A stretch of DNA of 64,000 nt, from NCBI RefSeq assembly GCF_014649855.1, contig NZ_BMTV01000026.1, positions 1 through 64,000 of the forward strand. Direction: 5' to 3'. The notes below the pieces were generated by a model. That model was not told where the DNA came from, searched no databases, and worked only from the letters and a program-made list of their open reading frames with translations. Origin of the DNA: Streptomyces roseolus (GTDB lineage Bacteria > Actinomycetota > Actinomycetes > Streptomycetales > Streptomycetaceae). A program made the translations under genes and the position numbers. Below are positions 33,379 to 40,961 of this stretch, piece after piece (the first letter of the stretch is position 1; every line of letters starts with the position of its first letter).

Positions 33379-34848
33379 ATGGATCACTCGCGCGCACCCG
33401 TACTCGAAGCGCTTCAGGATTTCCGGCGCCGCGGGGACGTCGTCTTCGGACCGCCGGGGCACAAGCAGGGCAGGGGCGTCGACCCCCGCGTGGCCGAGGT
33501 CGTCGGCCTCGACGTCTTCCGGTCCGACGTGCTCACCCTCAACGGTCTCGACGACCGGCGGGAGTCGCAGGGCGTGCTCGACCGGGCGCAGGAGCTGATG
33601 GCCGACGCGGTCGGCGCGGACCGGGCGTTCTTCTCGACCTGCGGCAGCTCGCTCTCGGTGAAGACGGCGATGCTGGCGGTCGCCGGGCCGGGCGAGAAGC
33701 TGCTGCTGTCGCGCAACGCGCACAAGTCCGTGATCGCCGGCGTGGTGGTGAACGGGGTGGAACCGGTCTGGGTGCACCCGAAGTTCGACGCCGAGCGGCA
33801 CATGGCCCATCCCCCGGAGCCGGACGACGTGCGCCGGAAGCTGGAGGAGCACCCCGACGCCAAGGGGATGCTTCTCATCACCCCCACCGAGGGGGGCACC
33901 TGCGCCGACGTCGCAGGCGTGGCCGAGGTGTGCCACGCGTACGGCGTGCCGCTGATCGTGGACGAGGCGTGGGGCGCGCACCTGCCCTTCCATCCGGACC
34001 TGCCGGTGTGGGGCATCGACGCGGGGGCCGATCTGGTGGTCACCAGCGTGCACAAGATGGGCGGGGCGATCGAGCAGAGTTCGGTCTTCCACCTCCAGTA
34101 CGACCGGGTCTCCCCCGAGGTGCTGAAGCAGCGCGAGGACCTGCTCGGGACGACGAGCGCGTCGTCGCTGGTGTACGCGACGCTGGACGGCTGGCGGCGG
34201 CAGATGGTCGAGCGGGGCCGGGAGCTGCTGGACGGCGCGATGCACCGGGCGGCCCGGATCCGGAAGACCGTGTCCGAACTGCCCGGGATCGCCGTGATGG
34301 GGCACGACGAGATCGTCGGGGCGGGTCTCGCGGCGGATCTGGACCCGCTGAAGGTCGTCATGGACGTCCGGGGGCTCGGCGTCAGCGGCATGCAGGCGGC
34401 GGAGTGGCTGAGGACGGAGCGCCGGGTCGACGTCGGGGGCTCCGACACCTGCCGGATCAGCGCCTCGATCACGCACGCGGACGACGACGAGACGGAGCGG
34501 GTGCTGGTCGACGCCCTGCGCGCGCTGGTCGACGGGGCCGAGGGGATGGAACGGCGTCCCCGGGTGCGGCTGCCGGAGCCGCCGGCACTGGAGCTGGAGC
34601 AGGCCCGGCTGCCGCGGGACGCCTTCTTCGGGGAGGCCGAGCACGTGGCCGCGAAGGACGCGGTGGGCCGGATCGCGGCGGAGACGATCAGCCCGTACCC
34701 GCCGGGGGTGCCCGTGGTGGCGCCGGGCGAGGTGATCAACGCCGAGGTGGTGGAGTACCTCCGCAGCGGCGTGGAGCACGGGATGCTGATCCCCGACGCG
34801 GCCGATCCGTCCCTGGAGACCTTCCGCGTGGTGGCGCGCCACCGCTGA
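33379..34848 (+). CDS. Orn/Lys/Arg decarboxylase-type PLP enzyme
   Basis: Pyridoxal-phosphate enzyme (489 aa) of the prokaryotic ornithine/lysine/arginine decarboxylase family (fold type I), cytoplasmic. GPPGHKQGRGVDPRVAEVVG at the N-terminus; FFSTCGSSLSVKTAMLAVAG; PTEGGTCADVAGVAEVCHAY; DEAWGAHLPFHPDLP with the PLP-binding Asp; and the Schiff-base Lys in TSVHKMGGAIEQSS (about residue 230). The C-terminal domain ends with YPPGVPVVAPGEVINAEVVE, the family signature. It is shorter than the inducible E. coli enzymes because the N-terminal wing domain is missing, like the biosynthetic-type bacterial forms. Substrate not predictable. Confidence 0.87.
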   Translation: MDHSRAPVLEALQDFRRRGDVVFGPPGHKQGRGVDPRVAEVVGLDVFRSDVLTLNGLDDRRESQGVLDRAQELMADAVGADRAFFSTCGSSLSVKTAMLAVAGPGEKLLLSRNAHKSVIAGVVVNGVEPVWVHPKFDAERHMAHPPEPDDVRRKLEEHPDAKGMLLITPTEGGTCADVAGVAEVCHAYGVPLIVDEAWGAHLPFHPDLPVWGIDAGADLVVTSVHKMGGAIEQSSVFHLQYDRVSPEVLKQREDLLGTTSASSLVYATLDGWRRQMVERGRELLDGAMHRAARIRKTVSELPGIAVMGHDEIVGAGLAADLDPLKVVMDVRGLGVSGMQAAEWLRTERRVDVGGSDTCRISASITHADDDETERVLVDALRALVDGAEGMERRPRVRLPEPPALELEQARLPRDAFFGEAEHVAAKDAVGRIAAETISPYPPGVPVVAPGEVINAEVVEYLRSGVEHGMLIPDAADPSLETFRVVARHR

Positions 34849-34861
34849 GGGGCGCGGGCTG

Positions 34862-34894
34862 CGGCACCCGTCGACCGGCGGTCGACGGGTGCCG
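34862..34894. terminator. Bidirectional terminator between decarboxylase and SulP genes
   Basis: A perfect 14-bp stem (34862-34875 and 34881-34894) with a 5-base loop between two convergent genes. Confidence 0.85.
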
Positions 34895-34899
34895 TCCGT

Positions 34900-36381
34900 T
34901 CAGGCGGCGATGGTGAGCTTCACGGGTTCGGTGCCGGCGGCGCTGTGCCGCTCGGCCCAGTTCTCCAGCGCCGTACGGCAGGCGTGGTCGAGGTGGTGGA
35001 GCCGTGACAGGTCCAGTTCGACCGGGCGGTCCTGGGGAAGCGACTCCAGGCTGTCGAGGATCTTCGGCAGGCGGAGGAAGGTGGCGTTGCCGGCGAGGTA
35101 CGCCCGGATCGGGCCGGCTCCCTTGTCGACGACCTCCATCTTGACGTGCGAGGCCTCCCACGCGGTCTTGGCGACCGCCAGGGCGAGACCGATCAGGACG
35201 CCCTCGAACATGTTCACGACGACGATGGACACGGCCGTGACCACCAGGACGACGGCCTCTCCCTTGTGCCCGCGCCACAGCCCCGCGAGCTGGCGGAACG
35301 GGATCAGCTTCCAGCCCGCGTGCACCAGGATTCCGGCGAGGGCCGCCAGCGGGATCAGGGCGAGGGCGAACGGCAGCACGGCGGCGAACAGCAGCAGCCA
35401 CACGCCGTGCAGGACCCGCGAGGCCTTGGTCCTGGCACCGGCCTCGACGTTGGCGGAGCTGCGTACGATCACCGCGGTCATCGGCAGCGCGCCGAGCAGG
35501 CCGCACACGGTGTTGCCCGTGCCCTGGGCGAGCATCTCCTTGTCGTACTCGGTCCGTGGACCGTCGTGCAGCCGGTCCACGGCCGCCGCGCTGAACAGGC
35601 TCTCCGCGGACGCGATCAGGGCGAACGCGATGATCGTGCCCCAGAGGGCCGGGGTGGCGAGCTCGGCGAAGGCCTGGGCGCCGGGCGGTTCGATGACGCC
35701 CAGCAGTCCCTCCACCTCGACCGTGGCGACGGGCAGGCCGAATCCGAGCGAGGCGGCCGTCGCCAGCACGACCGCGGCGAGGGCGCCGGGCACGGACCGC
35801 ACCCGCTTCGGCAGCTTCTTCCACAGCACGATGACGGCGATGGTGCCGGCACCGATCGCGAGGGAGGCCAGGGCCTCCGTGTTCCCGAGCACGTCGGCGA
35901 AGGCCCGGGGCAGGCCCACGATCTTGCCTATGCCGGTCTCCGGGGCCTTGAGGCCCGCCGCGGCGTAGAGCTGGCCGGCGATGATCACCAGGCCGATGCC
36001 GCAGAGCATGCCCTCGACGACGGAGACGGAGATGGCCCGGAACCAGCGACCCACCTTGAGGAAGCCCATGGCGAGCTGGAGCAGGCCGGCGGCCAGCACG
36101 ATCACGCCGAGCGTGCCCACTCCGTACGTGCTGACCGCCTCGAAGACGATCACGGTCAGGCCCGCCGCGGGTCCGGAGACCTGGAGGCTGCTGCCGGCCA
36201 TGGAACCGGTGACGAGGCCGCCCACGATGCCGGTGACGAGGCCGAGTTCGGCCGGGACGCCGGAGGCGACCGCCACGCCGACGCACAGCGGGACGGCGAC
36301 GAGGAAGACCACGACGGACGCGAGGAAGTCCTGGCGCAGGTGCGGGAAGCGGCGGCGCGCGCCGGCGGTCACGCCGCTCAC
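34900..36381 (-). CDS. SulP-family anion transporter with STAS domain
   Basis: Integral membrane transporter (493 aa), probably importing bicarbonate or sulfate. N-terminus FPHLRQDFLASVVVFLVAVP followed by about eleven more membrane segments; SGPAAGLTVIVFEAVSTYGV is the SulP signature; AQGTGNTVCGLLGALPMTAV and RSSANVEAGARTK are conserved. The C-terminal STAS domain (about residues 400-493) contains VELDLSRLHHLDHACRTALE. The GTG start overlaps the stop of a beta-carbonic anhydrase gene, so the pair is translated together. This pairing favours bicarbonate/CO2 handling, as in known SulP-carbonic anhydrase fusions (inference). Confidence 0.88.
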   Translation of the reverse strand: MSGVTAGARRRFPHLRQDFLASVVVFLVAVPLCVGVAVASGVPAELGLVTGIVGGLVTGSMAGSSLQVSGPAAGLTVIVFEAVSTYGVGTLGVIVLAAGLLQLAMGFLKVGRWFRAISVSVVEGMLCGIGLVIIAGQLYAAAGLKAPETGIGKIVGLPRAFADVLGNTEALASLAIGAGTIAVIVLWKKLPKRVRSVPGALAAVVLATAASLGFGLPVATVEVEGLLGVIEPPGAQAFAELATPALWGTIIAFALIASAESLFSAAAVDRLHDGPRTEYDKEMLAQGTGNTVCGLLGALPMTAVIVRSSANVEAGARTKASRVLHGVWLLLFAAVLPFALALIPLAALAGILVHAGWKLIPFRQLAGLWRGHKGEAVVLVVTAVSIVVVNMFEGVLIGLALAVAKTAWEASHVKMEVVDKGAGPIRAYLAGNATFLRLPKILDSLESLPQDRPVELDLSRLHHLDHACRTALENWAERHSAAGTEPVKLTIAA

Positions 36382-36959
36382 AGCGCCTCGAACGCGTCGG
36401 TGTCCGGGCGGTGCTCGCGCACGGCGCCGGTGCCGACCTCGTAGTACCAGCCGTGCAGCCGGAGGCGGCCCTCCGCCAGCCGCTTCTCCACGCACGGGTA
36501 GGAGCGCAGCCGCAGCAACTGGGTCAGGACGTGGTTCTGCACGGCCTCGGCCACCGCCGGGTCGGCCGGATCGGAGGAGCGGGGCTCGTCCGCCGCGTGC
36601 GCGAGCCAGTCCCGGACGGCGGGCACGGCGCTCAGGTCGTCGCCGCGGACCAGCGCGCCGACGGCGCCGCAGTGGGAGTGTCCGCAGACCACGACGTCGC
36701 CGACGCCGAGGACCTCCACGGCGTATTCGATGGTGGCCGCCTCGCCGGTGGGGGTGCCGGAGGCGTAGGGGGGAACGATGTTGCCGGCGGTGCGGAGCTC
36801 GAAGAGCTCGCCGGGACGGGCGCCGGTGATCAGGGCCGGGACGACCCGGGAGTCGGAGCAGGTGATGAACAGAACCGCGGGGGACTGGCCTGCGGCAAGG
36901 CCGGTGAACTCCTCCGGGCGCTGTCCGAACGCCCGCGCGTTGTCGATGAGGGGTTGCAT
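36378..36959 (-). CDS. Beta-class carbonic anhydrase
   Basis: Zinc enzyme (193 aa) interconverting CO2 and bicarbonate in the cytoplasm. Zinc ligands and catalytic dyad are visible: FITCSDSRVVPALITGARPG (Cys, Asp-Arg dyad) and DVVVCGHSHCGAVGAL (His and Cys). ELFELRTAGNIVPPY is the adjacent conserved strand. AGGAGGAA lies upstream of the ATG. First gene of a two-gene operon with the SulP transporter. Confidence 0.93.
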   Translation of the reverse strand: MQPLIDNARAFGQRPEEFTGLAAGQSPAVLFITCSDSRVVPALITGARPGELFELRTAGNIVPPYASGTPTGEAATIEYAVEVLGVGDVVVCGHSHCGAVGALVRGDDLSAVPAVRDWLAHAADEPRSSDPADPAVAEAVQNHVLTQLLRLRSYPCVEKRLAEGRLRLHGWYYEVGTGAVREHRPDTDAFEAL

Positions 36960-37039
36960 GGCGTGGTGATTCCTCCTGGCGCGCGAGGGTGCGCGTCGGG
37001 TGCGTGACGGGGTGTGGGGGGGGTACCGCTCCGCCCCTG

Positions 37040-37447
37040 TCAGCAGCGGAACACCTGGAGGGTGGCGCGGGAGGGCGCTCTGGAGCCTCTCTGCCAGGGC
37101 GTGTGCGGGGTGCCGGTCACCGACGCGGCGTCTCCGGCCGCCGGTTCGCGCTGCGGGGCCACCGCCGGCCGGTCGGGCCGGGCGGACGCGCGCGGGACGA
37201 CCGCGCGGTGCCGTTCACGGGCCTGGGGCGGTCCGACCGGGTCACCCCAGGAGGGGTGGACGGCGGGGACCGAAACGTCGCAGGGCGGCCCGGCGACGAG
37301 CGGGATGACCGCTCCCTGCCCACCGAGGGCGGCGTGGCGCTCGGTGTGCGCGTGTGCGAAGGGCGTGGTGGAGGCGAGCAGCGACGACGCGAGCAGCGCG
37401 ACGGCGAGGAGCGTCACCACGCACCGGGTCGTCGCGACTCGTGACAT
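37040..37447 (-). CDS. Secreted protein of unknown function
   Basis: 135 residues with a clear Sec signal peptide (MSRVATTRCVVTLLAVALLA, cleavage near FAHAH at residues 30-34). The mature part is polar, Pro/Arg/Ala-rich, with two cysteines (PPCDVSVP and the last residue). It looks disordered and has no family I recognise. AGGAAG precedes the ATG, and a well-formed promoter lies 33-60 bases upstream, which supports real expression. Confidence 0.6.
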   Translation of the reverse strand: MSRVATTRCVVTLLAVALLASSLLASTTPFAHAHTERHAALGGQGAVIPLVAGPPCDVSVPAVHPSWGDPVGPPQARERHRAVVPRASARPDRPAVAPQREPAAGDAASVTGTPHTPWQRGSRAPSRATLQVFRC

Positions 37448-37479
37448 GCGGCTTCTGCTTCCTTTTCGGCGAGATCACA

Positions 37480-37507
37480 CGTATAGACCGGACCAATAAT
37501 TGGTCAA
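37480..37507 (-). promoter_or_regulatory. Sigma-70-type promoter with overlapping palindrome
   Basis: Read on the minus strand, TTGACC (37507-37502) and TATACG (37485-37480) are separated by 16 bases, close to the housekeeping consensus. The spacer holds the palindrome GACCAAT-A-ATTGGTC (37491-37505), ideally placed for a repressor. Confidence 0.6.
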
Positions 37508-37681
37508 GGGAAGGTCAAGACGCATGCTAATCCAGCGGAGTTGCCCTCGGGGTTAACGCGAGGTTTCCGTCTGCACAGAGCCTCAAAAGCGCGGAGGAAT
37601 GGCCGGATCCACTCGATCGCGAAAGCGATTCCGAGGAAGGCCGGAGGTCGGCGGGCCGTCGGGCGGGGCCGGAGGGAAGCG

Positions 37682-37708
37682 GGCCGCCTCCCGGTGCGGG
37701 AGGCGGCC
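37682..37708. terminator. Terminator hairpin after the fasciclin gene
   Basis: A perfect 12-bp stem (37682-37693 and 37697-37708) with a 3-base loop just downstream of the minus-strand stop codon. The 170 bases to its left, up to the secreted-protein promoter, hold nothing recognisable. Confidence 0.8.
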
Positions 37709-37714
37709 TCGGCG

Positions 37715-38362
37715 TCACTTGGGCATGAGGACGGTGTCGACGATGTAGACGTGGGCGTTGGCCGTCTTGACGTTGCCGCAGACGACCTCGGAGCTGTCGT
37801 TGACGGTGTAGTCCTGACCGGAGCCCTTGGTGGTGATCACGCCCTTCTGGAGAGTCTCGAAGCTGCCGTTCTCCAGCTGCGCGGGCGTCAGCTTCTGACC
37901 GACGACGTGGTACGTGAGGATCTTGGTCAGGGTCGCCTTGTCGGCGAGGACCTTGTCGAGGTCCGCCTTCGGGATCTTCGCGAAGGCGTCGTTCGTCGGC
38001 GCGAAGACCGTGATGTCCTCCGCGTTGTTGAGCGTGTCGACGAGTCCGGCCGTCTTGACCGCCGTGACCAGGGTGGACAGGGCCGGGTTGTTCGACGCGG
38101 CGGTGGCGACCGGGTCCTTCGCCATGCCGTCGAACGACCCCGCGCCCTCCTTCGGCACGCCCGCGCAGGCCGGACCGAAGGGCTGGTCGTCCGTCATCGC
38201 CTCCTCGGAGGGCGTCGCACTCGTCTGCGCCTGGTCGCCCGCCGCGCTCGTCGGCGCGGCCTTGGTGTCACTGCCGGAGTCCGAGCACGCGGCCAGGGAG
38301 ACGGGCAGCAGGGCGGCCACCGCGACGGCGACGGCGGTGCGGCGGAACTTCGTCTGGTTCAT
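37715..38362 (-). CDS. Fasciclin-domain lipoprotein (MPT70/MPT83-like)
   Basis: Surface lipoprotein (215 aa). From ATG 38362 the signal peptide MNQTKFRRTAVAVAVAALLP has lipobox SLAAC, Cys25, followed by a Ser/Thr/Ala-rich linker and one fasciclin domain (about residues 80-215): NPALSTLVTAVKTAGLVDTL, ITVFAPTNDAFAKIPKADLD, ILTYHVVGQKLTPAQL, NAHVYIVDTVLMPK. In actinobacteria such proteins are often in ECF-sigma regulons (SigK in mycobacteria). Here the ECF sigma gene is 1.8 kb away, across the MerR regulator, so it is a likely member of that regulon. Confidence 0.9.
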   Translation of the reverse strand: MNQTKFRRTAVAVAVAALLPVSLAACSDSGSDTKAAPTSAAGDQAQTSATPSEEAMTDDQPFGPACAGVPKEGAGSFDGMAKDPVATAASNNPALSTLVTAVKTAGLVDTLNNAEDITVFAPTNDAFAKIPKADLDKVLADKATLTKILTYHVVGQKLTPAQLENGSFETLQKGVITTKGSGQDYTVNDSSEVVCGNVKTANAHVYIVDTVLMPK

Positions 38363-38688
38363 GGTCAGTTGCTCCTCGAAAGGCTTCTGTCGGATGTCTG
38401 TGGAGGCGGCCGCGCGGTGCGGCCCTTCGGCCGCCCGGCGGTCCGGGCGAGGGTGACGAACAGGCCGTGCCGTCCGCTCGCTCGTCGGCACGGACGAGAC
38501 GGACGGGGTCGCGGCGGAAGCCGCTCACACCCGCTATTCGGCGGCCCCCGCCCGGCGGATGGGTCCGTCCCCCGAACGAGTGAGACCGCGCCGGCGGAGC
38601 ACGCGGGCGCATCCGAAGGCCCGGCCGTTCCGAAGGAGTGGTGAAGCGCCGCGGTCGAGCGGCGTGTCGAAGGGCGGGAGCGGTCGCG

Positions 38689-38974
38689 GTGGAACGGCGG
38701 AGGGCGGCGGTCGTCGGCGCGGGGGTGGCGGACCTGACGGCCGCGCACGTCCCGGCGTCCTCGTACGAGGTCCCCGCGCCTGCTCGCCCGCACCGCGTGG
38801 CAGCCGGCCCTCGCCGTCCTCGTCTCCCCGGTCCTCATGCCCCTGCTCCTCACCGTCGGCAGCGGCAAGCTCCTGCCGGAGAAGCACGTGTCCGGGCGTC
38901 CGGGCCACGCCGCGTACTCCGCGCGCACCGGCGGGTTCTTCCCGCCGCCGCCGGACAGGAGCCAGCACGGATGA
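38689..38974 (+). pseudogene. Fusion scar: start of a flavin oxidoreductase joined to the end of a DUF1295 gene
   Basis: From GTG 38689 the frame reads VERRRAAVVGAGVADLTAAH, the FAD-binding start of an NAD(P)/FAD amine-oxidase-like protein (consensus AVVGAGVAGLTAA). After YEV at about 38770 the similarity jumps, in another frame, to ARTAWQPALAVLVSPVLMPL, LLTVGSGKLLPEKHVSGRPG and YSARTGGFFPPPPDRSQHG, ending at TGA 38974. That is the C-terminus of the DUF1295 (steroid-reductase-like) family. In related clusters these two genes bracket DUF1365 and cyclopropane-synthase-like genes, so an internal deletion of several kilobases probably occurred. Confidence 0.65.
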
Positions 38975-38978
38975 ACTC

Positions 38979-38995
38979 GCAGCGTTTTCGCATCG
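38979..38995. promoter_or_regulatory. Motif shared by the MerR-B12 regulator and sigma-factor promoters
   Basis: GCAGCGTTTTCGCATCG, 12 bases before the MerR gene. It matches GCATCGTTTACGCATCG at 40923-40939 (upstream of the ECF sigma gene) at 15 of 17 positions. It could be the regulator's operator or part of an ECF-type promoter (GAAC at 38973-38976, then 17 bases, then CGTA). Confidence 0.5.
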
Positions 38996-39007
38996 TAGGG
39001 TGAAGGC

Positions 39008-40078
39008 ATGGACGACACCGCACACGGCATCACCACGGGCGCCGTGGCCCGACGCCTCGGGGTCTCCCCCACCACCGTCCGCTCCTGGGAGCGGCGGTAC
39101 GGGATCGGGCCCGCCGTCCGGGCGGACGGACGGCACCGGCGCTGGAGCCCCGCGGACGTCGCGATGCTGGAGGAGATGTGCCGCCTCACCGCGTCGGGCG
39201 TCCCGCCCGCCGAGGCCGCACGGGCCGCCGGGAAGGTGCGGAAGGCGGCGGAGACGCGGACCCCCGCGGTGCCGGACGGCCGCGCCGCGGCCGTCCGGCC
39301 GCCCGCCGGCGGAGCAGTCGCCGAGCCCGCCGCGGAACCGGCTCCCGGGCCGGCCCGGTCCGCGAGGGCCGGCAGCGGCCTGCCGCTGGGCGACGTGCGC
39401 CAGGAGTGCCGAGGGCTCGCCCGTGCCGCCGTGCGCCTCGACGGTGCCCTGATGGAGGCGATGCTCGGGGCGGCGCTGGCGACGTACGGGCTGGTCACCA
39501 CCTGGGAGGAGATCATGACGCCCACGCTGCACGCGGTCGGGCGGAAGTGGGAGTCGTCGGGCGACCGCTACGTCGAGGTCGAGCACCTGCTCTCCTGGCA
39601 CGTCTCCACCGCCCTGCGGCGGGCCGCCGTCACCGGACCCTCCGTCGCCTCGCAGGGTCCTCCGACCCTGCTGGCCTGCGTCCCCTCGGAGCAGCACACG
39701 CTGCCCCTGGAGGCGCTCGCCGCCGGCCTCGCCGAACAGGCGTTGCCGACGAGCATGTTCGGCGCCGCCGTCCCCGCCGAGGCCCTCGACGCGGCGGTGC
39801 GGCGGTCCGGGCCGGCCGCCGTCGTCCTCTGGTCCCAGGCCCGCTCCACCGCCGACCACGCCCTGGCCCGGCACATCGCGGGGACCACGTTCGGGATGCG
39901 AGGAGCGCGCACGGGCCCGGTGGTCCTCCTGGCGGGCCCCGGCTGGCGCGGCCGCGCCCTCGCCCCCGGCACGGCCCGTCCGGGCGGCCTGCGGGAGGCG
40001 ATCGGCCTGATCTCCGGGCTGTACGGGGAGCCGTCGGCCGGGAACGACGGGGAGCGGGCCGGAGGCACCGGCGTCTGA
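39008..40078 (+). CDS. MerR-family regulator with B12-binding-like domain (LitR/CarH type)
   Basis: Probable light-dependent repressor (356 aa). N-terminal winged helix: GAVARRLGVSPTTVRSWERR and DGRHRRWSPADVAMLEEMCR (residues about 10-70). An Ala/Pro linker follows, then the four-helix and cobalamin-binding region (about 125-330). CarH has W-x9-EH; here it is W-x10-EH (WESSGDRYVEVEH). The E/DxHxxG cobalamin motif appears as EQHTLP, with Pro in place of Gly. AGGGTGAAGG precedes the ATG. It lies between fasciclin, ECF sigma and photolyase genes, the setting of the light-responsive lit system. B12 binding is likely but not certain. Confidence 0.8.
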   Translation: MDDTAHGITTGAVARRLGVSPTTVRSWERRYGIGPAVRADGRHRRWSPADVAMLEEMCRLTASGVPPAEAARAAGKVRKAAETRTPAVPDGRAAAVRPPAGGAVAEPAAEPAPGPARSARAGSGLPLGDVRQECRGLARAAVRLDGALMEAMLGAALATYGLVTTWEEIMTPTLHAVGRKWESSGDRYVEVEHLLSWHVSTALRRAAVTGPSVASQGPPTLLACVPSEQHTLPLEALAAGLAEQALPTSMFGAAVPAEALDAAVRRSGPAAVVLWSQARSTADHALARHIAGTTFGMRGARTGPVVLLAGPGWRGRALAPGTARPGGLREAIGLISGLYGEPSAGNDGERAGGTGV

Positions 40079-40168
40079 CGCGGGCGGTCCGTGCCGGCCC
40101 GGCACGGACCGGAGGAGCGCGTGCGTCAGGGGCACGTGCGTCAGGGGCGCGTGCGTGGCGCGGGTACC

Positions 40169-40789
40169 TCAGCGGGCGGCGTGGACGCCGGCGAGTTCGA
40201 GGCTGTGCCGCATCCGCTGGAGGCCGCGGCGGGTGTGGCTCTTGACCGTGCCGAGCGGCATGCCGGTACGGTCGGCGATCTGGGTCTGGGACAGGTCGGC
40301 GAAGTAGGCGAGCTCCAGGACGTCGCGCTGGACGCGGGGCAGCCGGGACAGCTCCTCGGTGACGACCAGCCGCTCCAGGACGCGGTCGTGCTCCTCGTCC
40401 CTCCGGCCCTCGTGCTCCAGGAGGGTGCCGAGGGCGGCCATGAGTTGGGTGCGCCTGGTGCGGGCGGCCAGGGTGTCGGCGATCTTGCGCCGGGTGATGC
40501 CGACGAGCCAGGCGGGGAGGGAACCCCGCTCGGGACGGAAGTTCGCCCGCCCGCGCCAGGCGGCGGCGAACACCTGCTGGGTGATGTCCTCCGCCTCGCG
40601 GGGGTCACCGAGGGCCCGTGCGGCCAGCGCCTGGACCAGGCGGCCCCAGCGCTGGTACGCGGCGGCCAGGCACGTCTCGTCGCCGTCGGCCAGCCCGCGC
40701 GCGATCCGCTGCTCGTCGGCTTCGGGGTCGGCGTGCGTCGTGTCGGCGACGTCCTTCGCGAGGACTCCGGTGGCACGGTATGCGGTCAT
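40169..40789 (-). CDS. ECF RNA polymerase sigma factor
   Basis: Extracytoplasmic-function sigma factor (206 aa). Region 2: RLVQALAARALGDPREAEDI and TQQVFAAAWRGRANFRPERG (about residues 48-95). Region 4: LSRLPRVQRDVLELAYFADL and SQTQIADRTGMPLGTVKSHT (about 150-190). ATG 40789 has GAGGAGGAA upstream. No anti-sigma gene of the usual kind is adjacent; the convergent MerR-B12 protein may control its synthesis instead, as LitR controls LitS in S. coelicolor (established there, inferred here). Confidence 0.9.
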   Translation of the reverse strand: MTAYRATGVLAKDVADTTHADPEADEQRIARGLADGDETCLAAAYQRWGRLVQALAARALGDPREAEDITQQVFAAAWRGRANFRPERGSLPAWLVGITRRKIADTLAARTRRTQLMAALGTLLEHEGRRDEEHDRVLERLVVTEELSRLPRVQRDVLELAYFADLSQTQIADRTGMPLGTVKSHTRRGLQRMRHSLELAGVHAAR

Positions 40790-40922
40790 GGCGGTTCCTC
40801 CTCGGGTGGCGCACGCGCTCCCTCCGGGGTGCGGCCCGCCGTCACCGCGGAACGGCGGCGCCGGGGCCCCGGAGAGGCCGTGCCCCCTCACCGTCCGCCC
40901 TGAGCGCTCCTCACCTCAACTT

Positions 40923-40939
40923 GCATCGTTTACGCATCG
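40923..40939. promoter_or_regulatory. Motif copy upstream of the ECF sigma gene
   Basis: GCATCGTTTACGCATCG lies between the photolyase stop and the sigma start, 134 bases upstream of the latter. GCATCGTTT is repeated at 40954-40962. The same motif precedes the MerR-B12 gene (38979-38995). Confidence 0.5.
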
Positions 40940-40961
40940 AAGAAGAGGTGCACGCATCGTT

